Shown piece after piece: positions 49,583-59,771 of a stretch of 64,000 nucleotides of DNA. Both the position numbers and the translations under genes were made by a program. Source of the DNA: an uncultured Prevotellaceae bacterium (GTDB taxonomy: Bacteria > Bacteroidota > Bacteroidia > Bacteroidales > Muribaculaceae); contig CALEJB010000045.1 of NCBI GenBank assembly GCA_937898675.1, positions 62,001-126,000 of the forward strand. Reading direction: 5' to 3'. The notes beneath the pieces are model-generated. The model had not been told where the DNA came from. It was given only the letters and a program-made list of their open reading frames with translations, and did not search any database. Each line of letters starts with the position of its first letter. Position 1 is the first letter of the stretch.

Positions 49583-51676
49583 TTACTTCTTGATGCCGTC
49601 GCGCTGCATCATAGCGTCAATCTTGGGCTCACGTCCGCGGAAACGCTTGTAGAGCGTCATGGGAGCCTCGGTGGCGCCGCGCGAGAGCACATTGTCACGC
49701 CACAAAGCAGCGGTGGCGGGATTGAAGATGCCATCCTCCTTGAACTTGGAGAACGCGTCACACTCAATCATCTCGCCCCACTTGTAACTATAGTAGCCAG
49801 CGGCATAGCCACCCGAGAAGATGTGAGTGAACTGCGGCGACATGATGCAGCCCTCGACGGGTTCAAAGGCCTGTACGCTCTTGAGCGCGTCATACTCAAA
49901 CTTGAACGGGTCGCCGTTGAAAGGCTTGGTGATGTTGTGCCATGCCTGGTCGATGAAGCCGAAGCCCAACTGGCGAATGCAAGCATAGGCAGCGCCATAC
50001 TGCGACGAGGCAACGAGCTTGTCGATGAGGTCCTGGGGCACATTCTCGCCGGTGAGATAGTGGCGGGCAAAGCTGTCAAGGAACTCGCGCTCATACATAT
50101 AATTCTCGTTGAACTGCGACGGCGCCTCGACAAAGTCGCGATAGACATTGGTGCCCGACAACGACACATGCTTGCACTGTGACAGCAGGCCGTGGAGGGC
50201 ATGACCAAACTCGTGCATGAAGGTCTCGACCTCATAGAACGTGAGCAGCGACGGCTTGGTCTCGGTGGGACGGGTGAAGTTGAGCGTCAAGGTGACCAGC
50301 GGGCGCACATCATTGCCGTTGGCATCGACATACTGCTCGCGGAAAGCGGTCATCCAAGCGCCGCTCGACTTGGTGGCGCGGGGGAAAAAGTCCACATACA
50401 GCATGCCCACAAACTTGCCGCCCTCGTCGGTCACGTCATAGACCTCGACCTCGGGGTTGAACACCTGGGCATCATAGTTTTGAGTGAAATGCAGACCATA
50501 CATCCTGGTGGCAAAGCCAAAGACGCCCTTGGTCACGGCGCCCAACTCAAAGTAAGGACGCAGCAACTCGTCGTTGACCTGGAACATCGAGTCCTTTTCC
50601 TTGTTGCTGTAGTAACTGTAGTCCCAGGGCATGATTTCAATCTTGGTCCCCTCAAGGTCGCTGGCAAACTTGGCCAAGCGCTCCATGTCCTTGCGCTCGA
50701 CGGGCAGATAGGCGTCGCGCAGTTCGTTGAGCATCTTGTACACATTCTTGGGATTCTCGGCCATGGTGTGCTGGAGCTGGTACTCAGCAAAACTCTTGCA
50801 GCCGAACAGTTGGGCAAATTCAAGCCTGGTGTTGGCGATGTCGCGCATCACTTCCAGGTTAGAATATTCGCCGCTGGTGCACTGCTGGTTATACATCTTG
50901 TACAACTTCTCGCGCAGGTCGCGGCGCGAGCTGTACTTCATGAACGCCTGATAACTGGGGGCGTCGAGTGTGACGAGCCACTCACCGTCGCGGCCCTTCT
51001 CCTTGGCCGCCTGGCGGGCGGCGTCGATGGCACTCTCGGGCAGACCGTCAAGGTCATCGGCGGTGAGCCAGAGTTCGTAGCGCGGAGTCTCCTTGAGCGC
51101 ATTTTGGTTGAACTTGAGCGTGAGTTCGGACAGGCGCTTGGTCAGTTCGCGGTAACGGTCGCGGTCCTTGCCCTGCAGGTTGGCGCCACTGCGTACAAAA
51201 CTGTCGTAGGTCTCGCTCAGCAGTTTCTGGTCCTCAACATCAAGAGCCTTCACATTGCAGTTGTCATGCACATACTTCACACGCTTCCACAGGCCCTCGT
51301 TGAGGGTGATGCCGCTGCTGTGCTCGCTCAGCACGGGAGCCACGCGATTGCTCACCTCGATGAGCGCATCGTCGGCATTGCACGACAACATGGGATAGAA
51401 CACGCCCAGCACGCGGTTGAGCATGGCGCCAGCGCGGTCCAGCGCCACAATGGTATTCTCAAAAGTCGGAGTCTCGGGATTGTCAACAATAGCATCAATC
51501 TCGGCATTGTGCTCCTTGATGGCCTCGTTGATAGCGGGCTCATAGTCGGCAACAGTGATGCGGTCAAACGGCACCATGCCGTTGGTCGTCTTAAACTCTT
51601 TCAAAAAAACATTGTCAGCTTTCATTGCTGTGATGCTTAAAATTAGTAAAACGGTTAATACGAAAATTTTCCTCAT
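49583..51676 (-). CDS. M3-family metallopeptidase (Dcp/oligopeptidase)
   Basis: 697 residues from MRKIFVLTVLLILSITAMKA. A signal peptide puts it in the periplasm. The zinc site is FMHEFGHALHGLLS (HEXXH) with the downstream EAPSQFNENYMYE (Glu ligand), matching peptidyl-dipeptidase/oligopeptidase A. It cleaves dipeptides or short peptides. It follows mutS2 by 33 bases. Confidence 0.92.
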   Translation of the reverse strand: MRKIFVLTVLLILSITAMKADNVFLKEFKTTNGMVPFDRITVADYEPAINEAIKEHNAEIDAIVDNPETPTFENTIVALDRAGAMLNRVLGVFYPMLSCNADDALIEVSNRVAPVLSEHSSGITLNEGLWKRVKYVHDNCNVKALDVEDQKLLSETYDSFVRSGANLQGKDRDRYRELTKRLSELTLKFNQNALKETPRYELWLTADDLDGLPESAIDAARQAAKEKGRDGEWLVTLDAPSYQAFMKYSSRRDLREKLYKMYNQQCTSGEYSNLEVMRDIANTRLEFAQLFGCKSFAEYQLQHTMAENPKNVYKMLNELRDAYLPVERKDMERLAKFASDLEGTKIEIMPWDYSYYSNKEKDSMFQVNDELLRPYFELGAVTKGVFGFATRMYGLHFTQNYDAQVFNPEVEVYDVTDEGGKFVGMLYVDFFPRATKSSGAWMTAFREQYVDANGNDVRPLVTLTLNFTRPTETKPSLLTFYEVETFMHEFGHALHGLLSQCKHVSLSGTNVYRDFVEAPSQFNENYMYEREFLDSFARHYLTGENVPQDLIDKLVASSQYGAAYACIRQLGFGFIDQAWHNITKPFNGDPFKFEYDALKSVQAFEPVEGCIMSPQFTHIFSGGYAAGYYSYKWGEMIECDAFSKFKEDGIFNPATAALWRDNVLSRGATEAPMTLYKRFRGREPKIDAMMQRDGIKK

Positions 51677-51709
51677 AATAATATTGTTATTGATTAGTGT
51701 CGATATCAA

Positions 51710-54169
51710 TTACTCCAATTCGGCCACCGTGATGCCGGCACCGCCAAACTGCACATGCTCGTCGTGATAGCTCTTTACCCCGTTCACGCTGCCCAGATAC
51801 TGCCTGATGGCCTCGCGCAGGGCGCCCGTGCCCGTGCCGTGCAAAATGCGCACGCGCTGGGCGCTGAACTGGATGGCATCGTCGATAAAATAGGTGATGG
51901 CCTGCAATGCCTCGTCGGCGCGCATGCCGCGCACGTCAATGTCGGGCTTGAAATTGAGCTGGCGGGTCCGGATTTCGTCAGTGGTCTTCCGGGACAAGGA
52001 CTCAACCTCCTTCTTTTTCTCCTTGCGCATCGTGCGCTCCACCTTGTCGGCCTCGATGCGCGTCTTGATGTTGCCGAAGGCCACCAGGGCGTACTTCTCG
52101 TCGATGCTGATGAGCGAGCCCACCGTGGAACTGCCCTTGATAACGACATTGTCGCCAGGCTGCAGCGGACGGTCCTTGGCCGGGGCCGCCTGCTTGCGAG
52201 CCGCCTGCTTGGGTTGCTGGCGGCGCTGAATGTGCTTGGGCTTGAGTTCCTTGAGGCGCTCGGGGTCAACGGCCTCCTCGGATTTGAGGCGCTGCTTGAA
52301 CTCGTCAAGCTGGCGGCGCAATTCCTTGGTGCGCTCTTTCTCGGCCTGCCGCTCACGGATTTCCTTGATAGTACGCTCGATTTGAGCATTGCTGTCCTTG
52401 AGGATTTCCTGTGCCTGGTCGCGAGCGTCGTGGATAATCTGCTTGTGCTCGGCGCGGATGTTCTCGAGGCGTTCTTCCAGGTCGGCCAGTTGGGCGTCGA
52501 GGCGCTTCTCCTTGGCGCGGATGTCCTGTCGCTTGTTTTCCCAGTAACGGCGGTCGCGCACGATGTCCAGCAGATATTTGTCCATGTTGACATAGTCGCT
52601 GCCCACAATCTCGCTTGCCTTATCGATTACCGAGGACGGCAGCCCCGTCTTGCGGGCAATCTCGATGGCAAACGAACTGCCCGGATAGCCCATCGACAAC
52701 TGGAACAGCGGCTGCATGCGCTGGCGGTCGTAGAGCATGGCGCCGTTGACCACGCCCTCGGCCTCGTCGGCAAAATGCTTAAGATTCTGGTAATGTGTCG
52801 TGACCACACCGAACACCTTGCGTTCGTTTAACTGCTCGATGATGGCCTGTGCGATAGCGCCGCCAATCTGCGGCTCGGTGCCGCTGCCCATCTCGTCGAT
52901 GAGGATGAGCGTCTCGCGGCCTCCCTTGTGCAAGAACATCTTCATGTTCTGCAGGTGGCTGCTATAGGTGCTCAGGTCGTCCTCGATGCTCTGCTGGTCG
53001 CCGATGTCGATGAAAATGTCGTTGAACAGGCCCATGTGTGAGTTGTCCATCAGCGTTGGCAGCAAGCCGCACTGCATCATGTACTGCACGATGCCCACAG
53101 TCTTGAGGCACACCGACTTGCCACCGGCATTGGGGCCCGAAATCACAAGAATGCGGCAATCCTTGTTCAATGCGATATTGAGCGGCACCACGGTTTTGCC
53201 CTGACCGCGCAACGATAGCAGCAACGCAGGATGCACTGCCGAGTACCATTCCACAACGGGCTTCTTGTCGATGTGGCACAAGCGGCCGCCCACATCCTGG
53301 GCCAGCAGCGCCTTGGCACGGATAAAGTCCAGCCTGCCCAGCGTGTCGAGCACGCCCGCCAAATCGTCGAGGTGCGGGCGAATCTGGTCGGTCACAGCGG
53401 TGAGTATGCGGATGATTTCGCGGGCAATCTCGGCCTCGGTCTCTCGGATGCGGTTGTTGGCCTCGACGATGGCATCGGGCTCGATAAACACCGTCTTGCC
53501 CGTAGCGCTCTCGTCATGCACGATGCCATGCAGTTTGCGCTTGTTCATGGCGCTCACGGGCAGCACCAGGCGGCCGTCGCGCAGCGAGGGCTGCACATCG
53601 GCGTCAAGGATGCCGTCCTGCTTGCCTTGAGAGATAATGCGGCGCAGGGTGCCGTTGATGCTGCTTGTGACGCGGGCAATGGAGGTGCGCAGTTCATGCA
53701 ACCGCGGAGACGCTGTGTCCTTGATATTGCCGGTCTTGTCGAGCACGGCGCCGATGGCGGCGCTCAACTCGGGAAACGCCTGCATGCCTGCGGTGAGTTC
53801 ACGCAGGCGGGGATACGGCATATTGCCCTCACCGTCGGCAGCAAAGAAGCGAACCACCTGGCTGACCGTTGTCAGCAGGCGCTGCAGGTCAAACAAATGC
53901 TCGGCGCTCAAGAACGTGCCGGGCGTTGAGGCCTCCTTGAAGACGACGCGCAGGTCGAAATAGTAACTCAACGGAAACTCCCTGCCCGTCTGCAAGATGG
54001 ACAAGAACTCGTTGGTCTGCTCAAGCCAGCGCATCACCTCGTCGCGGCGCGTCGAGAAACGCAGGCGCGGCACATTGGCCGCACCGAGCGCAGACACACA
54101 GTGCCGCTCCAGTTCACGCCTAACAGCGTCAAAACCAATCTTTATCTCAAAGTTAGCGGGATAAATCAT
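51710..54169 (-). CDS. mutS2: MutS2 endonuclease/ATPase
   Basis: 819 residues from MIYPANFEIKIGFDAV; an upstream in-frame reading crosses the promoter. ATPase Walker A ISGPNAGGKSVCLKT, Walker B LILIDEMGSGTEP, a long coiled-coil linker (about residues 510-640), and a C-terminal Smr nuclease domain with DIDVRGMRADEAL and LHGTGTGALREAI. It suppresses recombination or rescues collided ribosomes in other bacteria. A -7 box TACCTTTG ends 5 bases before the ATG. Confidence 0.95.
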   Translation of the reverse strand: MIYPANFEIKIGFDAVRRELERHCVSALGAANVPRLRFSTRRDEVMRWLEQTNEFLSILQTGREFPLSYYFDLRVVFKEASTPGTFLSAEHLFDLQRLLTTVSQVVRFFAADGEGNMPYPRLRELTAGMQAFPELSAAIGAVLDKTGNIKDTASPRLHELRTSIARVTSSINGTLRRIISQGKQDGILDADVQPSLRDGRLVLPVSAMNKRKLHGIVHDESATGKTVFIEPDAIVEANNRIRETEAEIAREIIRILTAVTDQIRPHLDDLAGVLDTLGRLDFIRAKALLAQDVGGRLCHIDKKPVVEWYSAVHPALLLSLRGQGKTVVPLNIALNKDCRILVISGPNAGGKSVCLKTVGIVQYMMQCGLLPTLMDNSHMGLFNDIFIDIGDQQSIEDDLSTYSSHLQNMKMFLHKGGRETLILIDEMGSGTEPQIGGAIAQAIIEQLNERKVFGVVTTHYQNLKHFADEAEGVVNGAMLYDRQRMQPLFQLSMGYPGSSFAIEIARKTGLPSSVIDKASEIVGSDYVNMDKYLLDIVRDRRYWENKRQDIRAKEKRLDAQLADLEERLENIRAEHKQIIHDARDQAQEILKDSNAQIERTIKEIRERQAEKERTKELRRQLDEFKQRLKSEEAVDPERLKELKPKHIQRRQQPKQAARKQAAPAKDRPLQPGDNVVIKGSSTVGSLISIDEKYALVAFGNIKTRIEADKVERTMRKEKKKEVESLSRKTTDEIRTRQLNFKPDIDVRGMRADEALQAITYFIDDAIQFSAQRVRILHGTGTGALREAIRQYLGSVNGVKSYHDEHVQFGGAGITVAELE

Positions 54170-54173
54170 CGTG

Positions 54174-54181
54174 CAAAGGTA
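54174..54181 (-). promoter_or_regulatory. -7 box almost touching the mutS2 ATG
   Basis: Minus-strand TACCTTTG ends 5 bases before the ATG at 54169. The -33 element is unclear. A leaderless candidate. Confidence 0.5.
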
Positions 54182-54207
54182 GTGTTTTTTAGTCAAAAAT
54201 ATTATCG

Positions 54208-54243
54208 TTTTTGCATCTATATAAAAAAAATATCCTACATTTG
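54208..54243 (+). promoter_or_regulatory. Promoter of the C1 peptidase gene
   Basis: TTTTTG (54208-54213), 22 bases, TACATTTG (54236-54243), slightly longer spacing than usual. It predicts a ~125-base leader to the ATG at 54375. That leader has a short GC-rich hairpin (GCGGG at 54279-54283 with CCCGC at 54291-54295). Confidence 0.55.
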
Positions 54244-54374
54244 CGGAATAGATTGAGCGACGCCACGGCAAAAACGGCGCGGGCAGGAATCCCGCCTCCC
54301 AGGACCTGGCCATGCACAATCATTGATGAAGCAATTAACCTAATATTATAACTTATACTACCAAAACATTGATT

Positions 54375-55580
54375 ATGAAGAAAATCTTATTCACAATGCT
54401 TGCCGGTTTCGTTGCACTCAACGTGTTTGCCGACAGCAAGGTCGTTAATCCCGACAGCACTGGATTCAAGTTTACCGACGTCAAGGTCATCAAGCACACC
54501 CCCGTGAAGGACCAGAACAAGAGCGGCACGTGCTGGTGCTACTCGACCAACTCCTTCTTTGAGGACGAAATCCTGCGCATCACGGGCAAGGAAGTCCACC
54601 TGAGCGAAGGCTTCGTGGTCAACCACTGCTACTATGACAAGGCCATCAAGTATGTGCGCATGGACGGAGAAATCAACTTTGCTGAGGGCGGCGCCGCCGA
54701 GGATGTGCCCTATGTATGGCGCAACTACGGCATGGTGCCCAACGAGGTTTACACCGGCATGACCTATGGTGACAAGAAGTTTGACTCCAGTGAGCTCACC
54801 GCATTGCTCAAGGGCTATGTGGGCGTGGTGAATCAGCGCAAGCTCAAAAAGCTCACCCCCGCGTGGGTCGATGGCCTGAAAGGCATCCTTGACGGCTACA
54901 TGGGCAAGATGCCCGAGGAATTCGTGTGGGAAGGCAAGAAATACACCCCGCAGACCTGGGCCGCATCGCTGGGCGTCAACCTTGATGACTATGTGCCCAT
55001 CTGCTCGTTCAGCCACCACCCCTACTACCAGCCGTTCATCCTTGAGGTTGCCGACAACTGGCTGTGGTCCAGTTACCAGAATGTGCCCATCGACGAACTC
55101 ATGGAAATCGCCAACAACGCCATCGACAACGGCTACACCATCGCATGGGGCGCCGACGTGAGCGAGAAGGGGTTCAAGTGGGCCAATGGCTATGCCATCC
55201 TTCCCGTGAAGAAGGATGTTCCCGACAGCGAGGGCACCGACATGGCCCGCTGGGCACACATGAACGACAAGGACCGCGAGGCTGAACTGTGGGACATCAA
55301 GGGCCCGGTTAAGGAGCAGTGGGTCAGCCAGGAGGAGCGCCAGGAGATGTTTGACAACAAGGAGACCACCGACGACCACGGCATGGTGATCATGGGCAAG
55401 GCCGTTGACCAGGAAGGCAACAAGTACTTCAAGGTGCAGAACAGTTGGGACACCAACCAACTGTATGACGGCTACTTCTACTGCAGCGAGGCCTTCTTCC
55501 GCGCCAAGACGATGAACATCCTGGTGCACAAGGACGCCATCCCCGCCAACATTGCTAAGAAGATGGGCATCAAGAAGTGA
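54375..55580 (+). CDS. Secreted C1 cysteine peptidase (bleomycin hydrolase/PepC type)
   Basis: 401 residues from MKKILFTMLAGFVALNVFA, a signal peptide. The papain-like active site is visible: oxyanion Gln47 and Cys53 in DQNKSGTCWCYS, His in DDHGMVIMGKA, and Asn in VQNSWDTN. The arrangement and length match the aminopeptidase C/bleomycin hydrolase branch. A secreted form is common in Bacteroidota and would trim peptides in the periplasm. It is transcribed alone with a terminator at 55680-55714. Confidence 0.9.
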   Translation: MKKILFTMLAGFVALNVFADSKVVNPDSTGFKFTDVKVIKHTPVKDQNKSGTCWCYSTNSFFEDEILRITGKEVHLSEGFVVNHCYYDKAIKYVRMDGEINFAEGGAAEDVPYVWRNYGMVPNEVYTGMTYGDKKFDSSELTALLKGYVGVVNQRKLKKLTPAWVDGLKGILDGYMGKMPEEFVWEGKKYTPQTWAASLGVNLDDYVPICSFSHHPYYQPFILEVADNWLWSSYQNVPIDELMEIANNAIDNGYTIAWGADVSEKGFKWANGYAILPVKKDVPDSEGTDMARWAHMNDKDREAELWDIKGPVKEQWVSQEERQEMFDNKETTDDHGMVIMGKAVDQEGNKYFKVQNSWDTNQLYDGYFYCSEAFFRAKTMNILVHKDAIPANIAKKMGIKK

Positions 55581-55679
55581 CGGCCCATTTTTCCCTCATT
55601 GGCTCACGCTATTCATCTTTTGACCATCGAGTTATCACGAGTGAAACGAAAGACATTGCGCAGCCAAGCATAACACATG

Positions 55680-55714
55680 GCCTGCATACCGGTTTGGGTT
55701 TGCAGGCTATTTTT
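55680..55714 (+). terminator. Terminator of the C1 peptidase gene
   Basis: GCCTGCA (55680-55686) and TGCAGGC (55701-55707) pair perfectly, followed by TATTTTT. The rest of 55581-55821 contains only the ridA -7 box. Confidence 0.8.
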
Positions 55715-55761
55715 GTTCAAAAAAAACCGCGGGCAAAAGCAGATGTCTGAAAACTTTTCAG

Positions 55762-55769
55762 TACCTTTG
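55762..55769 (+). promoter_or_regulatory. Candidate -7 box of ridA
   Basis: TACCTTTG, 53 bases before the ATG at 55822; -33 not clear. Confidence 0.5.
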
Positions 55770-55821
55770 TATCGCAATCAACCCTAACATCAATCATCAA
55801 CAATTAACACATTTATTGATA

Positions 55822-56196
55822 ATGAAAGCATTAAACACAGACAAGGCGCCCGCCGCCATCGGTCCTTACAGCCAGGCCATCCGCACCGGCAACATCGTTT
55901 TTGTTTCGGGCCAGCTGCCCATCAATCCCGCCACCGGGTCATTCCCCGAGGGAGGCGTCCAGGAACAGACCCGCCAGAGCCTGCTCAACGCCCGCGCCAT
56001 CTTGCAGAGCGAAGGCCTGGACCTGTGCAACGTGGTCAAGACTACCGTGCTGCTGAGCGACATCGCCAACTTTGGGCCCATGAACGAGATTTACAGCGAG
56101 TTCTTCACCCAGCCGTTCCCCGCCCGCAGCGCCTTTGCTGTGCGCGACCTGCCCAAGGGCGCCCTGGTTGAGATAGAACTCATCGCCGAGGCATAA
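55822..56196 (+). CDS. ridA: RidA-type enamine/imine deaminase
   Basis: 124 residues from MKALNTDKAPAAIGPYSQAI. Motifs GQLPINPATG and the closing PARSAFAVRDLPKGALVEIE, whose conserved Arg binds the substrate carboxylate, are intact. It hydrolyses reactive 2-aminoacrylate and related imines. It probably shares a message with holA, 51 bases downstream. Confidence 0.95.
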   Translation: MKALNTDKAPAAIGPYSQAIRTGNIVFVSGQLPINPATGSFPEGGVQEQTRQSLLNARAILQSEGLDLCNVVKTTVLLSDIANFGPMNEIYSEFFTQPFPARSAFAVRDLPKGALVEIELIAEA

Positions 56197-56247
56197 TGCA
56201 AGGCAAAATCTTGGGACAGGCGTTTCATCACTGTTAACGGCACCCTC

Positions 56248-57294
56248 ATGGCAGTCAAGAAAGAATCGGTGACATTTACCTCGCTGAAGAAGGAAATTGG
56301 CGGCGGCAAGTTCCGCAACATCTATGTCTTGCAGGGCGAAGAGCCCTACTACATCGACCATCTGCAGCAACTGATTATCGACAGCGCGCTGACCGAGGAC
56401 CAGCGCGACTTTAACCTGTCGCTGTATTACGGCAACACCGCCAACGTGAGGGAGGTCGTCAGCGCGTGCCGGCAGTACCCGGCATTCAGCGAGTACAAGG
56501 TGGTGGTCGTGCGGGAGGCGCAGCTCATCGCCAAGCAGCCGGGACACAAGAACGACCTCGACATCTTTGCCTCCTATGCCGAGAAGCCGCTGCCATCGAC
56601 GATACTGGTCATCTGCCACAAGGGGGCAACGCTCAAGAGCAAGCCCTTTACCGATGCGCTGAAGGCCAACAAAGGCGCAGGCGTCATCTTTGACTCCAAC
56701 AAGGTGAAACAGGGCCGCGACCTCGACGCGCTCATCACCACCTATGCCAACTCGCTGGGCTGCAACATCGACATGAAGGCGACGCGCATGCTGGCCGACC
56801 ACATTGGCACCGACATCGCTCGGCTGTTCAGCGAACTCGACAAGTTGTCGATAGTTGCCGACAGCAAGAACATCACGCCCGCCCTCATCGAGCATAACAT
56901 CGGCATCAGCAAGGATTTCAACAACTTTGAGCTGGAGGACGCGCTTGCGCGGCGCGACGCTGCCAAGGCGTTCCGCATCGTGGACTACTACGAGCGCAAC
57001 CCCAAGAACAACCCGCTGGCACCGACCATCGCCCTGCTGTATTCATTCTTCTCCAGCGTGCTGCTGGCGGCCACCGCCGCCGACAAGTCGCAAGGCGGCA
57101 TCGCCGCGGCGCTGGGCACATCGCCATGGCGGGCGGGCAAGTTCTGCGACGCCACACGCCAGTACAGCACGCGCGGCCTGGTCAACATCATCGGCTACCT
57201 GCGCGAGTGCGACACCAGCAGCAAGGGCATCGGCTCCCGCCAAGACCAGTATGCCCTGCTCAAGGAACTGGTGTATAAGATACTGCACTCCTGA
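56248..57294 (+). CDS. holA: DNA polymerase III delta subunit
   Basis: 348 residues. N-terminal RNIYVLQGEEPYYIDHLQQLII, middle TILVICHKGATLKSKPFTDA and the C-terminal helical domain with IAAALGTSPWRAGKF match HolA. It opens the beta clamp in the clamp loader. The walker-like loop is degenerate, as usual for delta. A very strong terminator follows. Confidence 0.93.
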   Translation: MAVKKESVTFTSLKKEIGGGKFRNIYVLQGEEPYYIDHLQQLIIDSALTEDQRDFNLSLYYGNTANVREVVSACRQYPAFSEYKVVVVREAQLIAKQPGHKNDLDIFASYAEKPLPSTILVICHKGATLKSKPFTDALKANKGAGVIFDSNKVKQGRDLDALITTYANSLGCNIDMKATRMLADHIGTDIARLFSELDKLSIVADSKNITPALIEHNIGISKDFNNFELEDALARRDAAKAFRIVDYYERNPKNNPLAPTIALLYSFFSSVLLAATAADKSQGGIAAALGTSPWRAGKFCDATRQYSTRGLVNIIGYLRECDTSSKGIGSRQDQYALLKELVYKILHS

Positions 57295-57311
57295 GTAGAT
57301 TCTCGACTATT

Positions 57312-57357
57312 AAAAAAAAAGCATCTGTTAATTTTCGTGCAAACAGATGCTTTTTTT
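57312..57357. terminator. Strong bidirectional terminator after holA
   Basis: Perfect stem: A-run plus GCATCTGTT (57321-57329) with AACAGATGC (57342-57350) plus T-run. It would work on either strand. Confidence 0.95.
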
Positions 57358-57358
57358 G

Positions 57359-57390
57359 TTTTGCAAATATTGCAATTATGTGTAATTTTG
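57359..57390 (+). promoter_or_regulatory. Promoter of the tandem subtilase genes
   Basis: TTTTG (57359-57363), 19 bases, TAATTTTG (57383-57390), exact Bacteroidetes consensus, beginning just after the holA terminator. Leader of about 30 bases. Confidence 0.8.
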
Positions 57391-57419
57391 TGATTGTGTT
57401 ATTATAAATTTCTGCAACG

Positions 57420-59765
57420 ATGAAAAGATTGGTATTTGCAATTGTTACAATTGCTGTTATTTCAATTGGTTACGCCCAGTTGCAACGCGTCTTGCCGCCA
57501 TCGGTCGAGCGATTCTATGGCGAAAGAGCCTTGGCGGAGCGGCTGGACAACAGCGGCAACACTCATGCGAAAGCAATGTTGAAACCCACAATGGCCTCGC
57601 CGCGCATGATTGACGGTGTGGAGATGATAGACGCCTTTATCTCGATTGACAACGAGGGCGTGATCAACTCACTCAAGGCCGACGGCGTTATAGTAAACTG
57701 CACGTTTGACGGCTTTGTCACGGCACAGATTCCCGTGAACAAATTAACGGAGGTGTCGCTGATGAAGGGTGTGACCGATGTGGAAATCAGCCCGATCGCA
57801 TATATGAGCAGCGACAGCACTCTTGTATGTACCAACGCCGGCAACGTGATTGACGGCATGAACCATGGTCTGCCGCAGGATTATGACGGGACGGGCGTGG
57901 TTATCGGCATCATCGACAACGGATTTGACTTCCAGCACATCGCCTTCAGGCGGGCGGACGACACGACGAGGACACGCATCGTGCGCGTGTATGACCCGCA
58001 AGATACGGTGGGTCATCCCGCAAAGGCGGGCACCTCGACGCTGCCCGGGCTGGTGCGCATGGGCGACGAAATCTACGGGCTGACCTATGACCTGGACAAA
58101 AGCCACGGCACCCATGTAGCGGGCATCGCCGCCGGCACCCACGTGGGCGGATATGGCGGCATGGCGCCGGGCGCAGACATCGTGTTGTGCGTATCGAGAA
58201 CGCTGAACAACCAGGGCATCATGCTCACCGAGGTGGCCAATTGCATGAAATACATCTTCGCCTATGCCGACAGCGTGGGCAAGCCGTGTGTGGTCAACCT
58301 GAGTTACAGCACCGCCGACGGGGCTCACGACGGCAAGGATTACCTGTCGGCCGCCGTGGCGCAGTGCGTGGGCCCGGGCCGCATCTTCGTCACCTCGGCG
58401 GGCAACAACGGCCAGCGGCCCATCTATGCCAGCGGCCCCACGACCGTCAAGAAACCATACCACATATTTTTTGAAACACTGTGCGACTTGCCCAGCGACC
58501 ACAGCGTCAGCGCCGACAACACCTACTATTACGGCCTGTTCAACACCGATTCATGGATCAGGGCCAGCGGCTCGCAGATGCATGCCAGCGGCCAGCCGGT
58601 GGTGAAGTTCCACATCTTTGACAGGATTGAGAAGCGCATCGTGTGGGAGTCGAAGGCCATTACCAGCAAAGACTCCATCTTTGAGGACTCCTACGGCGAG
58701 TATTACGAGCCCGACACGGCGGTGAGCAGCAAGAGTTACATGTATGCCATCACGCCGTTGAGCGTGAGGTCGAACAAATATGAAATCTCAACGCAGATCT
58801 ACAATCTCAAGAGCAAGGAATACACTACCGACTCACTGGGCCGCAGGCTCAGCCGTTACCACATCGGGCTGACGGTGTATCCGCGCACGGCCGACAGCCT
58901 GTATGTGGACAGCTGGGTGTGCCGCGACGGCTATTGGATAGGCAAATACAACGATGCGGTGAACGTGGACAACATCACCGCCAGGGGCGACACCGCAGCC
59001 AGCCAGGCTGCCGGCTTTTACGCCGAGCCGAGCAATGCCTCGACGATGTGCCCCTATGCGGTGCACGACAGCGTCATCTCGGCCGGGGCATATTGCGCCC
59101 GCAACACCTATTACGCCCTGAACCGGGGCACCATTTTGACGGACATTTACAACACGCCGGGCCGATATGCCACCTTCACGAGTTCGCAGACCGAGGGCTG
59201 CGGCCCCACGGGTAAAGCGCTGCCCACGGTGATGGCACCAGGCACCAATGTCGTGTCGGCGGTGAGCCGCTACTCTGAGTACAACACCCAGGAGAATAAC
59301 AGCTACCTGGTGATGAGGACCGAAGACGGATATACCTATGCGACCATGAGCGGCACATCGCTGGCTGCCCCCACGGTAGCCGGCATCGTTGCCCAATGGC
59401 TGCAGATCAACCCCAACCTTGCGCCAAGCGATGTCAAAGGCATCATTGCGCAGACCGCCATCAAAGATGAGTTCACCCAAGACCCCAACAATTATTACCG
59501 CTATGGCCCCAACGGCAAGATTGACGCCATGGCCGGCGTGAAACTGCTGCTGGGCATTGACTACATCGTGGGCGACGTGAACGGTGACGGCAAGGTAGCG
59601 CCATCGGATATTTCGGCGCTCATTGACTACCTGTTGGGGAATAACCCTGAAGCATTTGACGAACGCGGCGCCGACGTGAACCAGGACGGGCAAATCAAGC
59701 CTGACGACATCTCGCTGCTGATAGACATGCTGCTTGGGAACGTAGACCTCGAATCGATTGACTGA
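57420..59765 (+). CDS. Secreted subtilase (S8) with C-terminal dockerin repeats
   Basis: 781 residues with a signal peptide (cleaved near residue 19). After a ~140-residue propeptide-like part, the subtilisin triad is clear: Asp166 in GIIDNGFDFQH, His229 in KSHGTHVAG and Ser647 in MSGTSLAAP. A long insert (about 345-530) splits the domain between His and Ser. The last ~60 residues form two EF-hand-like dockerin segments: DVNGDGKVAPSDISALIDYL and DVNQDGQIKPDDISLLIDML. No lipobox or T9SS sorting domain was recognised. It is 6 bases upstream of its paralogue. Confidence 0.92.
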   Translation: MKRLVFAIVTIAVISIGYAQLQRVLPPSVERFYGERALAERLDNSGNTHAKAMLKPTMASPRMIDGVEMIDAFISIDNEGVINSLKADGVIVNCTFDGFVTAQIPVNKLTEVSLMKGVTDVEISPIAYMSSDSTLVCTNAGNVIDGMNHGLPQDYDGTGVVIGIIDNGFDFQHIAFRRADDTTRTRIVRVYDPQDTVGHPAKAGTSTLPGLVRMGDEIYGLTYDLDKSHGTHVAGIAAGTHVGGYGGMAPGADIVLCVSRTLNNQGIMLTEVANCMKYIFAYADSVGKPCVVNLSYSTADGAHDGKDYLSAAVAQCVGPGRIFVTSAGNNGQRPIYASGPTTVKKPYHIFFETLCDLPSDHSVSADNTYYYGLFNTDSWIRASGSQMHASGQPVVKFHIFDRIEKRIVWESKAITSKDSIFEDSYGEYYEPDTAVSSKSYMYAITPLSVRSNKYEISTQIYNLKSKEYTTDSLGRRLSRYHIGLTVYPRTADSLYVDSWVCRDGYWIGKYNDAVNVDNITARGDTAASQAAGFYAEPSNASTMCPYAVHDSVISAGAYCARNTYYALNRGTILTDIYNTPGRYATFTSSQTEGCGPTGKALPTVMAPGTNVVSAVSRYSEYNTQENNSYLVMRTEDGYTYATMSGTSLAAPTVAGIVAQWLQINPNLAPSDVKGIIAQTAIKDEFTQDPNNYYRYGPNGKIDAMAGVKLLLGIDYIVGDVNGDGKVAPSDISALIDYLLGNNPEAFDERGADVNQDGQIKPDDISLLIDMLLGNVDLESID

Positions 59766-59771
59766 TACACA

